A DNA stretch of 64,000 nucleotides, taken from assembly GCF_037893015.1 (NCBI RefSeq), contig NC_133658.1, positions 884,609,038 to 884,673,037 on the forward strand, written 5' to 3'. The notes under the pieces are model-generated. The model saw nothing but the letters and a program-made list of their open reading frames with translations. It ran no database searches and was not told where the DNA came from. Shown here piece by piece: positions 11,085 to 23,608 of this stretch. The position numbers and the translations under genes were made by a program. The number at the start of each line of letters is the position of its first letter. Position 1 is the first letter of the stretch. The stretch comes from Macrotis lagotis (Eukaryota; Chordata; Mammalia; Peramelemorphia; Peramelidae).

Positions 11085-11290
11085 TGTTGTTTGTCCTTCA
11101 GTTTCTGATGAAACCATGACATAGTGAAGGGGATGTCATGACTTGCAAGCGAATTGGATTTAAGTGAAGGAGGGTTATGCAGTCACCAGTCTCACTCTCT
11201 CCTCCAGAGCCATCTGGGTCCAGTGGCCAGATATCAATCAGGGCAACTGGAGATGAACGACAAAAGGAACTGACACACAGAAGTTGGGGA
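11085..11290 (-). mobile_element. RTESINE1-like SINE (tail shared with the RTE-like LINE)
   Basis: TGTTTGTCCTTCAGTTTCTG ... CATGACATAGTGAAGGGGAT ... GCCATCTGGGTCCAGTGGCC matches the element at 39365-39500. The name follows the known opossum SINE family as I remember it. Confidence 0.7.
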
Positions 11291-11367
11291 ACCAAACAAA
11301 GAAAGGGGTTGGTGCTGGAGTATGGAAAAGTCACAAGGAGAGGAATACTTTTACAATACCATCTCCA

Positions 11368-11535
11368 GTGAATAGAGCACCGGCCTTGGAGTCAGGAGGA
11401 CCTGGGTTCAAATTCGACCTCAGACACTTAATAATTACCTAGCCGTGTGGTCTTGGGCAAGCCACTTAACCTCATTGCCTTGAAAAAAATTTTAAAAAAA
11501 AGAATCTAAAAAAAAAATAAAAACAAAAAAATAAA
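11368..11535 (+). mobile_element. WSINE1-like SINE, 5'-truncated
   Basis: It starts within GTGAATAGAGCACCGGCCTT, keeps ACACTTAATAATTACCTAG and the GTCTTGGGCAAGCC segment, and ends in a long A-rich tail. Confidence 0.92.
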
Positions 11536-11779
11536 ACCCAATACCATCTCCAAGAACTCTATAGACAGCTTAGAAGTAGTTCTCCCTACTGCCTAGAATA
11601 GATCTCTGGTTTAAATCGAGGTCAGCTTCAAATGGTATCTCACATTTATCATCTGAGAAGTTGGTCTCCTCCTTATCTATCTAACCTTTGGACAAATGTC
11701 TTCCTCTTTCAGAGTCTCCTTTTCCCCCTTCAGTAAAATTAGAAGGACAGACTAGATCAAGAATTTTTAACCTTTTTGT

Positions 11780-12480
11780 TGACAGAGACCCCTCAGGCAA
11801 TCTGGTGGATTGGACCCCTTTCTTCAAATAGTTTGTGTTTTTTTCAAAAATCATAATTGGTGCTCTGTTGGTGGAGCTATATGAATGAGTCCAATCATTC
11901 CGGAAAGCAGTTTGGAATTACTTGCAAAAATTGACTACACTGTATATGGCCTTTGACCCTGTTATACCACTGCTAGGTCCATACTCAAAGAGATTAAAGA
12001 AACAGACTAAGAGCCCTTTGGTACAAAAATCTTTATAGGGGCTTTTTGTTTTTTGGTGGTGATCCAAAGCTAAACTAAAACTAATTAAACTAAAAGCTAA
12101 ACTAAAGGGAAACTAAGGGGGTCTCTATCAATTAGAGAAGGGTTAAATAAATTATGGTACATGATTGCAATGGAATATATTTGTGCCATAAGAAATGATG
12201 ATAGTTTCAGAAAAACCAGGGAAGACTTGTATGAACTGTTGCTGAGTGGAGTAAGCAGAACCAGAGTGAGCAATTTTCATAATGATAACATTGCAAAAAT
12301 GAACAATTTTTAAAGACATAAGAACTCTTATCAACTAAATGAGCAACTTCATTCCAGTGGACAGATGAAGAAATACTCCCCACCTGCAATCTAATTCTGC
12401 ACACACAGAGGTGATGGACAAATGCATTTTGGATTGGATCAATGTGAGAATGTTTTGTATGACTATGTTTATATTATTCA
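11780..12480 (+). mobile_element. L1 3'-end fragment
   Basis: Motifs in order: GGTGGAGCTATATGAATGAG, TACCACTGCTAGGTCCATAC, ATGGTACATGATTGCAATGG, GGGAAGACTTGTATGAACTG and GTAAGCAGAACCAGAGTGAG. These are standard in the last kilobase of marsupial L1. No intact reading frame remains. Confidence 0.8.
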
Positions 12481-12484
12481 GGAA

Positions 12485-12850
12485 TTCTGTATTTTTTCTT
12501 TTTTCTTTCTTTCCTTCCTTCCCAACATCCCTTTTATTTTTCTTTCTTTGTACTACAGGGACAAAGAGTAATATTGGAAAGGGAATGTGACCCTTCTTTG
12601 GAGAAGAAAGTCCTCTGAGACCAGACCTTCCTTCCCTCCTTTCTTCTTTCCTTCCTTTTCTTTCCTTTCTTCCTCTTTCTTTTGCCTTTCCTTTATTTCT
12701 TTCTCTTTCTCTCTCTCTTCCTTCTTTTTTCTATCTTTTCTTTCCCCCCCTCTTTTTCTTTCTTTTCCCCTCCTTCTTCCGTCTCTTTATTTTTCTTTCC
12801 TTTTCTTTTTTACCTCTTTCCTTTCTTTTTTTCCTTCCTTCCTTCCACCT
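12485..12850. repeat. Pyrimidine tract (CTTT/CCTT)n, degenerate
   Basis: The plus strand is almost only C and T from 12627 to 12850, with another CT-rich piece at 12495-12550. It follows the L1 fragment and probably began as its homopolymer-rich tail. An open frame across it is an artefact of low complexity. Confidence 0.9.
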
Positions 12851-12859
12851 GTTTCCAAT

Positions 12860-15800
12860 AGGTGGGGAGAAGAGAAACAAATGAATTCTAGATAATTGAA
12901 AAGAATAAAATGTAATTTTTAAAAAATCCTAATGGAAAGGAAAGCTAAATTTCAGTTAATAAGAATAAATATTTAAATATAAAAAGAGTAAAAATGTAAT
13001 TTTTCCCAAACCACATTCCAATTCCTTCTGAAATCTCTTCCCAGATCGCTTGGGGGTCCATGGAACCCAAGCAAAGAACCCCTGGATAAGGAAACTGTAC
13101 AGCTTCCTTCTTGTTCTGCATCTACAGTCCTAAAAGCTCTTTGGGCCTTCAGTTTTTGTATCTGTAAAAATGAAGAGGTTTGGATGAGACAGTCTCTAGG
13201 ACAGAGGTATTCAGCCTTTTAGCTTTTCTGGGCCCAATGGCCTAATGAAAGCTTGTCAAGGCAAGTCCAGAAGAACTAAAAGGTTGTTCACCCGTGCTCT
13301 AAGGCCTCTTTGAATTCATCATTCCATAAGTCAGTTCCTATGTGAAGTTCCCCTCAGAACTCATTTTCAAGAATTCTTAGAACCAGTCTGTGCCCTTAGC
13401 AAATCGAGGCGCCAGTGCTCCGGTTTCCTAAGGCCATGAGTGTGCTAAATTAACTTGTGCTGGGACAAGCCTTTGGCAAATCACCTGACCCTTCTTGCAC
13501 CATTTTTCTTATCTGTAAAATGGGACTCATAAGACCTGTCCAACGTACTCCACAGGATTTTTGTTAAGGCTGAAAGGAGAGAATGAACGTGAAAGTACAT
13601 TGATAATGTTGAGATGCCCTATAAATGGAGAATGAGATTATTCTTTCTGATACTGGAGAATTGGGGAACTGGGGCAGGTTTTCCAGATTTCAAGTTCATG
13701 CCCCTTCAGATTTGTTTCATGTTCATAGAGTGGTCTAACCTAATTCAAAGCACTTATTTAGTACCCACCATATGCAAAGGGAGAGGCAGCCAGGCAGCTT
13801 CCATCTTAGACAACCTTTAGGGTCCTCCAGGGGGCTATTGAGTCCAATCCCATTATTTCATAGGTGAATAAACCTAGGCAAGGGGAGATTAAGAGACTTG
13901 CCAGGAAGTAACCATCAGGGGCAGGATTCAAATCCAGATCCTCTGACTCTAGAATCGGGGCTTTTTTAAAAAAATCACTTGCTGGTCAAAAATAAAGTCC
14001 TCAGTTCCAATTTGACTGTTTATACTTGTGGGACCTTGGACAAATTATTTAATCCCATTAATTCCCATTTATGGACTGTGTGACCCTAGGCAAGTCCTTT
14101 GACCCTGTTTGCCTCAGTTTCCTCATTTGTCAAATTAGATGGAGAAGGAAATGACAACCACTCTAGAATATCTGCCAAGAAAACCCCAAATGAAGTCACG
14201 GAGACTAAAACAGCAGTGTTCCTAGCTCTTCACCTATGAGCTTACATTTGTCGTAGGATATCTTACTGTTTACAGCGCTTCATAAACTACAAAGTGTCAT
14301 ATACATATTATAATCTGCCTTACAGAATACTAATTGTTTGGAATGGAACAATCAGGACTCCAACTAATTTTACTGAGTCTAGAATCACCAAATTAAAAAT
14401 TTTCAGACTAGGCTACAACAACTATGAAACAGTGCCACCTACTGACCAGAGGTGATAGTGGAGACCTTCTCTATTAGACATTGTAAATATTCCTCAATTA
14501 AAAACAGGGAAAAGTGAAAAGTTTCTTAAGATGCGATCTAAATCCAAGCAACCCTGAAAGGAGAAAAATCCATAAGGTCGATGGCCAAATACCAGAGGAA
14601 AGGTCCAGAAGGCAGGAACATAGTTTTAAATTTCTCCAAATTAGCACTGATGCTATAATTCAGGGCCAGGAAGGTACCTGGCTATTCATTTACCCCTTTC
14701 TTCATTAAAATTTTGAACTAAGTTGCTTGGGAGATTATTTTCCAACATTCCATTTTTTTGTTTTTACAAAAGATCATGAAGATACAACATTTAAAAGCCC
14801 TTCGAAGACAGGAAGAATAGGATCATAGATTTTGAATTTAAAAAGAACACAGAGATCATCCTGTCCAATCCCTCATTTTATAAATAACTGAGGAGCAGAG
14901 ATATTGTTTGACTTGCCCAAGATTCACACAGTACTAGTGAGTAAACAGCTAGCATTCAGATCCTCAGAGGAAACAAGATAGAGAGTTAAGTGCCCTAGAT
15001 TTCAGAGGGCGTGAGCTCATATCTTAGATCAACCTCTTGACATTGGGCAAATCACTCTCTGCCTCTAGATCTCAGTTCTTCAACTATAAATAAAGGAACT
15101 GAATTCAAATGATCCCTTTCACCTCTAAATCTAAGTCCCTATCACCCCAAGACAGAGTTCCTTCTATTAGACTATAATGCTTCCTCACCATTTTGCAGAT
15201 AATTGCTTTATACCACCAACTTTTCTAGAACAGATCTATTCCTCAAAAAATAGGGACACTTGTACTTAAGTGGGAGAAGTTATAAATGTGTACATTTATT
15301 ATACACAGGTATAACCTCTCTCTTCTTAGTCATTATGAGAAAGATTCTTGCAAGCGTCCCCCTTCATAGGCTGATCCTTCACCTGGAAGATGATCATCTA
15401 AGAGCCAGTGTGACTTCAGAAAGAAGTAGATTGTAGTGCCTGCCAGTTCCTGGAGAAATACCAGAAGATGAATGTATGCAACATTCATCAATCTGATCTA
15501 GCCTTTTGATTTAGGTAGGTAAATAAAGAAACAAAAAGTAATCTTAAGAGACAAAGACCACTGTGGGATGGGTATAGTACATGCAGAAAGGTCTCTTGTA
15601 AGCAGGACAAAACTGAGGAAGACTAATAGAAGATGGTTAAGGAGATGCCAAGAAAGAAGAAGGATGACTGTTCAATTGAGTCCCATTCATTTTGCCACTT
15701 ATAAAGGGGAGGGGTCCTGCTTACAAGAGACATTTATAACAAAATCAAAACAAAGACTGGACGGTGTTTTGCTCATTATGGAAAGATGAAGCGCAGTAAT

Positions 15801-15905
15801 AGTGCAACCCTAGAAACCATCCAGAGGTTGTGGCCATATCTTTCTTCTAATCAGTTAGATATTCTTGCATTTAAGCTAGGTGAAAAACTGTCTTTCCAAA
15901 GCAGA
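12860..15905. other. No gene seen; intergenic with SINE relics
   Basis: Holds core-SINE relics at about 13130-13260, 13460-13640, 13810-13960, 14050-14215 (plus-strand MAR/MON type), 14820-14970 and 15000-15140. The pieces 14220-14810 and 15150-15900 look unique. No coding exon or RNA gene was recognised. Confidence 0.5.
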
Positions 15906-15907
15906 AG

Positions 15908-16000
15908 GAAGGGGGCAGCTAGGTGGCACAGTGGATAGAGCACTGGCCCTGAAGGCAAGTATACCCAAGTTCAAATCCAACCTCAGACACTCCTTGAATT
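15908..16000 (+). mobile_element. WSINE1-like SINE, 3'-truncated
   Basis: GGGGGCAGCTAGGTGGCACA ... CCTGAAGGCAAGTATACCC ... CCTCAGACACTCC, then the match stops. It lies directly beside the left end of the inverted LINE. Confidence 0.85.
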
Positions 16001-16030
16001 CTAGGGCCTAGCTTTCTCTTGCCATTTTAC

Positions 16031-17480
16031 CTAGAAAATTTTAGTCAGCTTTTGTTTGAACCATGAACTCCAAGTCACACCCTTGAAAATATCAGCTGGA
16101 ATAGAATCATCACCAGGTGCTTTACCTTGTGAGAGTAACCTAATGACATTCCAAACCTCTTCTTCAATTGGAAGTTTGGCTGGAGAGGGATTGACTTCAA
16201 CTGAGTATATGGTCAATGGTTTTAGCAGCGATTGATGAGAGTCTGTTTAGAACACTACAGAAGTGTTCAGCCCATCTCTTTAAGATCATGGCTTTACCAT
16301 TAATCAATGTGGCTCCATCAGCACTGAGTAATTAAGAAATTCCATAGATCTTTGACCTGTAAATAGCCTTGAGGGCATCATAAAAGCAATTTATGATGTT
16401 TCAATAAACCTAAAAATGGAATTTTTATCTACCTTCTTGCTGAGCCAAGAATTCTACATCTCTCTAAGCTTTCTTGCACTTTACTTTGATGGAGTTAAAT
16501 TCTATCTTCTTGGAGATGAATAAATTATCCTTTTTATAAACCCTGTGGAAGTTTTGTTTTTCATTTAGAAACTTCTGTATTTCTTCATCATTTTCATCAA
16601 ACCAGTCTTGGTGAACAAATGCAGAGTGTGGTACAACAAGCTTTGAAAGCTGCCCACTCCTTTTCTGCTCCACTGTTGCCAACTGTGTGTTGGCTCAGTT
16701 TTCCTTCCAAGTTTCCTCCAATATGCTATTCACATTTGGAGAAGTGCTCAGCTCTTTTGATATTTTGGCAAAACCTTAATGCAAACATTATCTTGCCTTG
16801 CCTTGTGAATGCCATTTCTGTTAAATGCAAATATTTATCTTGGAGAGGATGAGTCTATGATCAGTCCAGCACCCTGTGCCCCTATGCTTTTGTCACTTCC
16901 CTATCCTATCTCTTCTTCTTACAATCATTGAATGCCGATATTTCTGAGAGGTTGTATGCCTTGAAATTTTATTGTTTTGGTAAGTGGAAGACAGTGTTGG
17001 TGATGAGAAGGTTATGATATGCACAAGTTTTTAATAGTAAATAGTCACCATGTAATATTAATAGTACTAATGACCTTCGCTATTGCTGTTTCTGACTTCA
17101 TTCCTCCCAAGGACTTCCTGCCATATCTTAAAGTCTGTTCCTATTCTTACATTAGAGTTACCCAGAATTATAAATTTGTCCTCTTTCAGCAGATTCATGA
17201 TGAGGGTTCCCAAGTCTTCACAAAACTTTTCTTTGACCTCCTCAGGGTTTGTCATGGTAGGAACATAGGCACTGATGTTTCCTGCAAGAGGTAATTGCAT
17301 TGTCATGAAGCTGTAATTCATTCCTTTTTTGAGACCTTTTTTGACCTTGATGATTAAATTAGTTTTGATTATAAAGTTTACTCCATCTTCACAGTGCTCT
17401 CCATCACTGCATCTACTCAAAAACAAAAACAAAAAAATATCCAGTTCCTGTAAGCTGGCCTTCATTTGCTAACCTTGTTT
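16031..17480 (-). mobile_element. RTE-like LINE, inverted 5' part (endonuclease to start of reverse transcriptase)
   Basis: On the minus strand, decayed LINE protein can be read in order. At about 17290-17070 are endonuclease segments (AYVPTMTNPEEVKEKFCEDL, then IILGNSNVRIGTD, corresponding to the usual GDFNARVG motif). At about 16850 is HRLILSKIN, at 16640-16570 HQDWFDENDEEIQKF, and at 16190-16080 the start of the reverse transcriptase domain (EEEVWNVIRLLSQGKAPGDD). Frames change repeatedly and stops occur, so the element is dead. The layout is that of an APE-type non-LTR retrotransposon. Assignment to the RTE clade is from memory of family motifs. It forms one insertion with the plus-strand segment that starts at about 17683. 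Confidence 0.8.
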
Positions 17481-17616
17481 CACCTAGGGTTTCTATTTAG
17501 AATGCCACACCTACTGAGTTCTCTTGCAACAAGAATTATTCATTGTTCAGGCCTACTAGAGTTTGTGTTGTTCATAGTGTGCCCATTCCAATGGTGCCTG
17601 GAATCATCTTTGTAGA

Positions 17617-17661
17617 AGTTTTTTTTTCTTTCTTTTCTTTTTCTTTCTTTCTTTTTTTTGC
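17617..17661. repeat. T/C-rich tract at the LINE inversion junction
   Basis: A run of about 45 bases of T with scattered C lies between the inverted 5' part and the direct 3' part of the RTE-like LINE. It may be a later microsatellite expansion or junction filler. Its position at the breakpoint is the point of note. Confidence 0.6.
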
Positions 17662-17664
17662 TTT

Positions 17665-19225
17665 AACCACAGGGTAGGATCCCTACCTGCTACAGTAGCA
17701 GATCAGGGTTTGGTGAAGCAGACAATTTTTAGGACATTTCTGGTCCCTTTCTGCTGCCAAGAGATAAGAACTATGGTCCTTTAAAAAAGGCTCTTCAGAT
17801 ATCCAGGGTGATACTGGATTCCATTGCTGCTTCCAAGAGAAAGGCCAGGAATAGAATAGAGGTGTGTGCACAGTATTCTTTGATCTGACCAAAGCCTTTG
17901 ATATTATCAGTCTTTAGGGCTTGTGAAAAATCATGGCAAAATTTGATTGCCCAATGAAGGTGATCAGTATTGTATATCCCAGATTTCTAGATAATGGATA
18001 ATATTCCTAAGCTTTCCCAGTCACCAATGGAATGAAGAAGGACTGGGTACTTACCCCCGTGCTTTTGAGCATGATGTTTTCAACAATGTTGTCAGATGCC
18101 TTAAAAAAAACAAAACAAAAGTAACATCAAGGTCAGCTACTACACTGATAGTAAATTAACTTGAAAAGTCTACAAGTTGAGACCTATGTTCAGGGGGAGT
18201 TGATGCATGATTTTTTGTTTATGGATGATTATTTCTTCAATGCACCTTCTGACACTGAGATACAACAAAGAATGGAACAATTCTCAAAAAGTGTGCTAAT
18301 TTTGAACTAATAATTCACATTAAGGAAAAAGAGGTTCTCTACAAACCAACACCATACCATCCATACATGGAACCATCCGTTATAGCAAATGGAGAGATTT
18401 TAAATACTGTGGTTAAGTTCATTTACCTTTACAGTATACTTTCCAGGGATGTACATACTAATAATGAGGTTGACACAGGCATTGCCAGAGCTAGCTCTGT
18501 GTTTGAGAGGCTCTAAAGGAAAGCACAGTAGAGACGAAGTATTAGACTGACTACCAAACTGAAGCTCTATAGAGATATGGTGCTGATCTCATTGTTGTAT
18601 GTCTATGAAACCTGGACAGTCTACCAATGCCATACCGGGAAAATGGATCACTTCCATTTGGGTTGACTTAGGAAGAGTCTGAAGATTATTTGACTAAATA
18701 AGGTACCAGATACTGAGGACCTTTCTTAAACTAAACTGCCAAGAACTCAAACTCTACTACAGAGAGTACAACTCTGATGGGTTGGACACGTTATTCGAAT
18801 GCCAAATGTATGCTTCCCTAAAAGTCTATTTAGAGTGCAGTAGTTGACCTTGATGTTGCTTTTGTTCATATGGAGGTCAGAAGATGTGATATAAGGACAC
18901 TATCAGCGTCTACCTGAAGAACTTTGGAGTCGATTGTGAGACATGGGAGACACTGGCACAGGACTGCCCAGTATGGTGTACCCTCATAGGAGAAGGTACT
19001 GTGCTCTATGAGCACAACAGACCTGAAGTAGCTCAAAAGAAATGGGAGATACAAATTTAGAGCCATCTCCACTCCTAATATTCACATTGGACTATTTGTG
19101 CCCAGTCTGTGGTAGAACCCTCTGAGCTCATATTGGTCTGATCAGTCACAGTGGGACACCTTGTACCTTGACTCTCAAAATAGTAATGCCATTTTAGTCC
19201 TCTTTGAGAAAGGAGGACACCAACC
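17665..19225 (+). mobile_element. RTE-like LINE, 3' part (reverse transcriptase to 3' tail)
   Basis: On the plus strand the same LINE continues. FFDLTKAFDIIS is at 17876 onward, FPVTNGMKKDW at about 18015, and a degraded catalytic motif FMDD (normally YADD) at 18218-18229, followed by NAPSDTEIQQRMEQFSK. Later come ETWTVYQCH at about 18605, GHVIRMPN at 18785, TWETLAQD at about 18940, and a C-terminal Cys-x2-Cys ... His-type segment at 19095-19160. The 3' tail has CTCTTTGAGAAAGGAGGAC at 19200-19218. Stops and frameshifts are frequent. Together with the minus-strand 16.0-17.5 kb part this covers most of one ORF, with about 60-90 residues around the inversion point missing or unreadable. Confidence 0.8.
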
Positions 19226-19479
19226 AATCATTTATCTATACAAGATTCCTTGTTTGTGTATATACATGTCAAGAAGGTCCTTTGTAAAAGGTTTTTTTGG
19301 TTTGGTTTGGTTTTTCTTCCTCTGGATCAGAATCTGAGGAACACTACATTCACTTTTTTAAAAATTTCTCTTATGTACTTCTTTCCCTTAATCCTAATTC
19401 CTCGTCCTGAAAATGACCAATCTGTAAACACGTTTAACACAAATGCATATGCACAATATTAACTTGACTGTTCATTGCT

Positions 19480-19665
19480 GAGGAGGTGGTGTAGGAAGGG
19501 AGGGTGAAAGGAAATTTTGTAACTTAAAAATATACATGACATTGATGAATGTTGAAAAACTTTCATAACATGTATTTGGGGGAAAATATATAAATTAAAA
19601 AAAGAACCCCCCCCCCCAAAGGGGGTCACAAAGATTTGGACATGACTGAAAGAACTAAACGGCAA
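19480..19665 (+). mobile_element. L1 3' end followed by a SINE tail remnant
   Basis: ATTGATGAATGTTGAAAAAC and a TATAAATTAAAAAAAG end mark an L1 3' end. A C-run at 19609-19617 is followed by GGTCACAAAGATTTGGACAT and GACTGAAAGAACTAAACGGC, the 3' tail of a MAR/MON-type SINE. Confidence 0.65.
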
Positions 19666-19669
19666 CAAC

Positions 19670-20660
19670 AAAGCTTTGCAAATTCGGAAATCTATATAAA
19701 TTATATCTGTCTAAAAATAATGTCCTTTGTGGACAGGGAATGTTTTCGTTTTATCTTGTATACTCAGGAACTAGCTCAGTGCCTTATGAATGGCAGGTTG
19801 CTTAATAGATGTTTGTGAATTGAATTGAGCATGAGGTTGCCTCAATTCATTAGAAACCTGCACTGATGAATTCAAAGTCATGTACTCTATGTCTTAAGGA
19901 AAGTGGATCTGTTCTTTTGCCACAGACTATACCTTCTAATCCCAGCCTTACCAATATGAATTGTGGATAGCAAAAGATGAGGATAGCAGAATAAAGTAAC
20001 ACCAATTCATCACCAGGACCAGAAAGTACACATATCACAAATCTAAAGTCCTTCTGATGGTGTTGTCTTCAAGAGCTTTGAGATTCTGTCTCATAAGAGT
20101 AAATTGAATTGAATTGGAAATGTTTAACCTCAACTCAACTCAACTTGAAGTATCTTTGAGCACCTACATTGTACAAAACACAAAGGCAAAAAACAAAAAA
20201 GGTTCCTTGCCCTCAAAAACTTACATCTAATGGAGACATGACAGTCATCTTCAACTAGTTAAAATGGCCATCAAAGGGGAAAGCTTTTACTTATTCTATT
20301 TTACCTCAGAGGACATAACTAAGAGTAGCTGATGGGTGCTGCAAAATAGCAACTCTTGGCTCATCTTCCTAACAGGATTCTTCCTCTCTCACAGGTTCTC
20401 TCTCACTCAGTCTCCATTCATTGGGAATATTACAGAAGAGATTATTAGGCAGGCATAATTTAGATGGGATGAACTTTCCTGATTCTGGAATACTGAGATT
20501 TAATGATTTTCAGAGCTTCATAGTCCAGAGACAGAATCATAGCTAATAGCTAAGACATCAAGGTAAAGTGGAAGATCACTAGATATTAGAAAGATGTGAG
20601 TTCAAATCCCACCTCAGGAATTTACTAGCTGTGTGACCATAGATTTATTAAAAAGTATCT
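19670..20660. other. No gene seen; intergenic
   Basis: AT-rich unique DNA with low-complexity CAACTCAA runs near 20130 and an old repeat at about 20150-20260. No exon recognised. Confidence 0.5.
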
Positions 20661-20662
20661 AT

Positions 20663-20830
20663 GGGGGTGGCTAGGTGCTGCAGTGGATAGAGCACTGGCC
20701 CTGGAGTCAGGAGTACCTGAGTTCAAATCTGGCCTCAGATACCTAATAATTACCTAGCTGTGTGGCCTTGGGCAAACCACTTAATCCCATTGTCTTGCAA
20801 AAATACAAAACCTTAAAAAAAATTTTTTAA
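20663..20830 (+). mobile_element. WSINE1-like SINE, full length
   Basis: GGGGGTGGCTAGGTGCTGCA ... TACCTAATAATTACCTAGCT ... GTGGCCTTGGGCAAACCACT ... TTGCAAAAATACAAAACC, with an A-rich tail. It sits inside an older core-SINE that resumes at about 20835. Confidence 0.92.
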
Positions 20831-20839
20831 AAAGTATCT

Positions 20840-22665
20840 GTGCCTCAGTTTTCCCATCTATAAAATGAAGGGCTCAACTCCATTTTTTCAAAGGTCTCTT
20901 TCAGGTCTAAGTTTATGATCCTATAAATGTTAGTATCTGAGGAAAGAGAGATTCTTCTGGGAAAGGATAGCTTACATAGGGTACAGGCCTCAGTGGGGAG
21001 GAGGCATCTCATAGCTTCCAATTTCAATACCAATTATTTTTGCTAATTAGATGCCAAGCAGAATTCTTTCTCCTTACTGAGAATAGCAAGTGCTTATTAT
21101 CAAAGCATCATAAATTTAGGATTAGAAGAGACCTTAGGGGTCACCTAGTCCCATCCCCTCACTTCACAGATGAGTTCAGTGAGGCCAAAGTAGGTTGACA
21201 TTCAATGTCATATAGCTAATGAGCAATATAACCTGTATTCTTTTAAATTTCAGTGCCCTGGGAGAAAGTCCCAAGCACCCCACCTTAGTTACATCCCTGC
21301 CAGGGAGAACATATTTAGGCACTGTTTACTACTCTAAAAGAATCTCTATATACTGGGTAGTGGCATTGACAGGCTCTTCTCTAAAAAAGGGAAAAAAAAT
21401 TGAAGGATCACCAAAAGCTAATGTAAATGTATGCATCTTTTGCTTTGTCCCCATTAGAAGGAAGAACCTCTTTGCAAGGTACAAGAGGAAGAAGTAAGGG
21501 TCTGGATTTTATTTTCTAAAACCCAATGATTAGAGCCCAAAGACCTTTAGTTAAGAAGACCTAAGTTTATATCTGACCCCAGATACTTACCTGGCTGTAT
21601 GACCTTGAGTAAATCACTTAACCCTTGCCTGCCTTAATTTCCTCATTTGTAAAGTGGGGGATAAAAGTAGCACCTATCTCCCAGAGTTGTAATGAGATAA
21701 TATTTGCAAATAGTAAATAAAAGCTAGTCATCATTATCATCAACATGGCTGAGAGCCCTCATCCTTCAATATTACATAGTCATAAAAAGCATCCAAATCT
21801 TACATCTTCCTTCATGGAGAGGTCCTGGTCAGAACAGTCAGGAAAATAAGGAATTCTGGGAGGAAAAGACTTCTCCTCTCTATCCAATGATGGCAAAAGA
21901 GCCCAGTTTCAAAAGAAACTGACTTGATTCTTGAGTATATTTTCTTCAGAAAGATAAATTCTATTATTCAATGATTTTGTACTTCTCAGGACCCTGAAGC
22001 TTTTTACAAATTTTGTCTCACTCCAGCCTCACAGAAACCTAATGGGAGTAAGTATGGCAAATATTAATCTCCCCATTTTCCAGGTAAGGAAACTAAGAGA
22101 CGTAAAGAAATTTGCCCAAAGTCACAGAGCTAGGTAGCTCATATTTACATAGCACTAAAAGGTATACTGATCCTTTCCCCCAGAAAACCTCTGTGATGTA
22201 GGAAAGTATGAATATTATCCCTATTTTACAGGTGAGGACAACTGAGGCACCAAGTGGTTATGTGACTTGCTCATAGTTAAAGGTCATAGACCCAGGACTC
22301 AAATCTATGTCCTCTGAGTCCAAATCATAAGATTTTAGGTCTAGAGCTAGAAGGGATCCTTGAGAACATCCAGTCCAACCTCCTCATTTTAGAGATCATG
22401 AACAGTGCAGAGTCAGAATTTGAACTCAAGTCCTCTGACTGTAAAGGGAGAATTCTTTCCACTACAATACAATGTCTTGTATTCCTCCCACTACCTCCAA
22501 TAGATACTACTAAATCATCAAATTGTGGCTATCACCCACCTTGAGAAATCTTCAGCATAATTTATCTATGGGTGCAGAGATTAGACAAGGAACCTAGACT
22601 TGGGACTCATGCTCCCTGTCTTCATTGCTTGTATATTCTTTTCCCTAATTCCATTTGCCTTGCTG
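20840..22665. other. No gene seen; intergenic with MIR-like relics
   Basis: MIR-like core-SINE fragments at about 21100-21230, 21530-21740, 21980-22130, 22150-22310 and 22320-22470. No coding signal. Confidence 0.5.
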
Positions 22666-22669
22666 ATGA

Positions 22670-23180
22670 TGCAGCAAAAAATGGAGCTGTTGAGTGAGAT
22701 GAGCAGAACCAGAAGAACATTGTACACCCTAATAGCAACTTGGGGGTGATGATCAATCTTAATGGACTTGCTCATTCCCGCAGTGCAACAATCAGGGACA
22801 ATTTGGGGGGTATCTGCGATGGAGAGAATACCCTCTGTATCCAAAGAAAGAATTGTGGGATTTGAATAAAGACCAAAGACTATTATCTTTAATTTTTTTT
22901 AAAAAAGTTATCTTATTATGTACTTTTGCTATCTCTTATACTTTATGTTTCTTCCTTAAGGATATAATTTCTCTCTCATTACATTCAATTTAGATCAATG
23001 TATACCATGGAAACAATGTAAAGACTTAACAGACTGCTTTCTGGGGTGGGGGTGAGAGGGAAGCAAGATTAGGGGGAAAATTGTAAAATTCAAAATAAAC
23101 AAACAAACAGACAAATGGATGAATGAATAAATAAATAAACAAACAACAAACAAATAAATAAATAACTGGAGCTGTTGACC
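22670..23180 (+). mobile_element. L1 3'-end fragment
   Basis: GAGTGAGATGAGCAGAACCA, GAACATTGTACACCCTAATA and CCAAAGAAAGAATTGTGGGA are typical L1 3'UTR segments. A GGGGTGGGGGTGAGAGGGAA stretch and an (AAAC/AAAT)n tail follow, to about 23165. Confidence 0.75.
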
Positions 23181-23608
23181 AATAGGAGCTGATTGTAAAC
23201 CACCCAAATTGAACAGAACAGAACAAGTTCTTATCTCTGTTTAACTTCTTTCTCTCCTCTCTTCAGGCAGGAAATGGGGGTTTTCCCAGATTCCTAATGA
23301 CTCCTCTCAGAGAACAACAGCTCAAAGATAGTCAAATTTCCTGAATGAAGAAAGGAATGGAATAGATTATATTCTACTTTCATCTAGGACAATTTCAAAT
23401 TAGCTTTTTTTTTCATAGCTTAAGAAGTGAAAGTTTAAATTCCTCGATCATGAGTAAAAAGGAACAACTTTCTTAGATCACTCATCTCCAGAAGCCCTTA
23501 ACAGGAATTTGAGAAGACACTGCCCCTAAACACTAACTCCTTACCTTGTCCTTCTGTGAGATTCTAAATACTTTCCAAGCTGTGATGTTTGGCGAATTTG
23601 GAATCATT

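Noticed and set aside
15908..16000. tRNA gene calls in the SINE heads
   Set aside because: The tRNA-like promoter boxes belong to dispersed SINEs; none has a complete cloverleaf with an acceptor stem.
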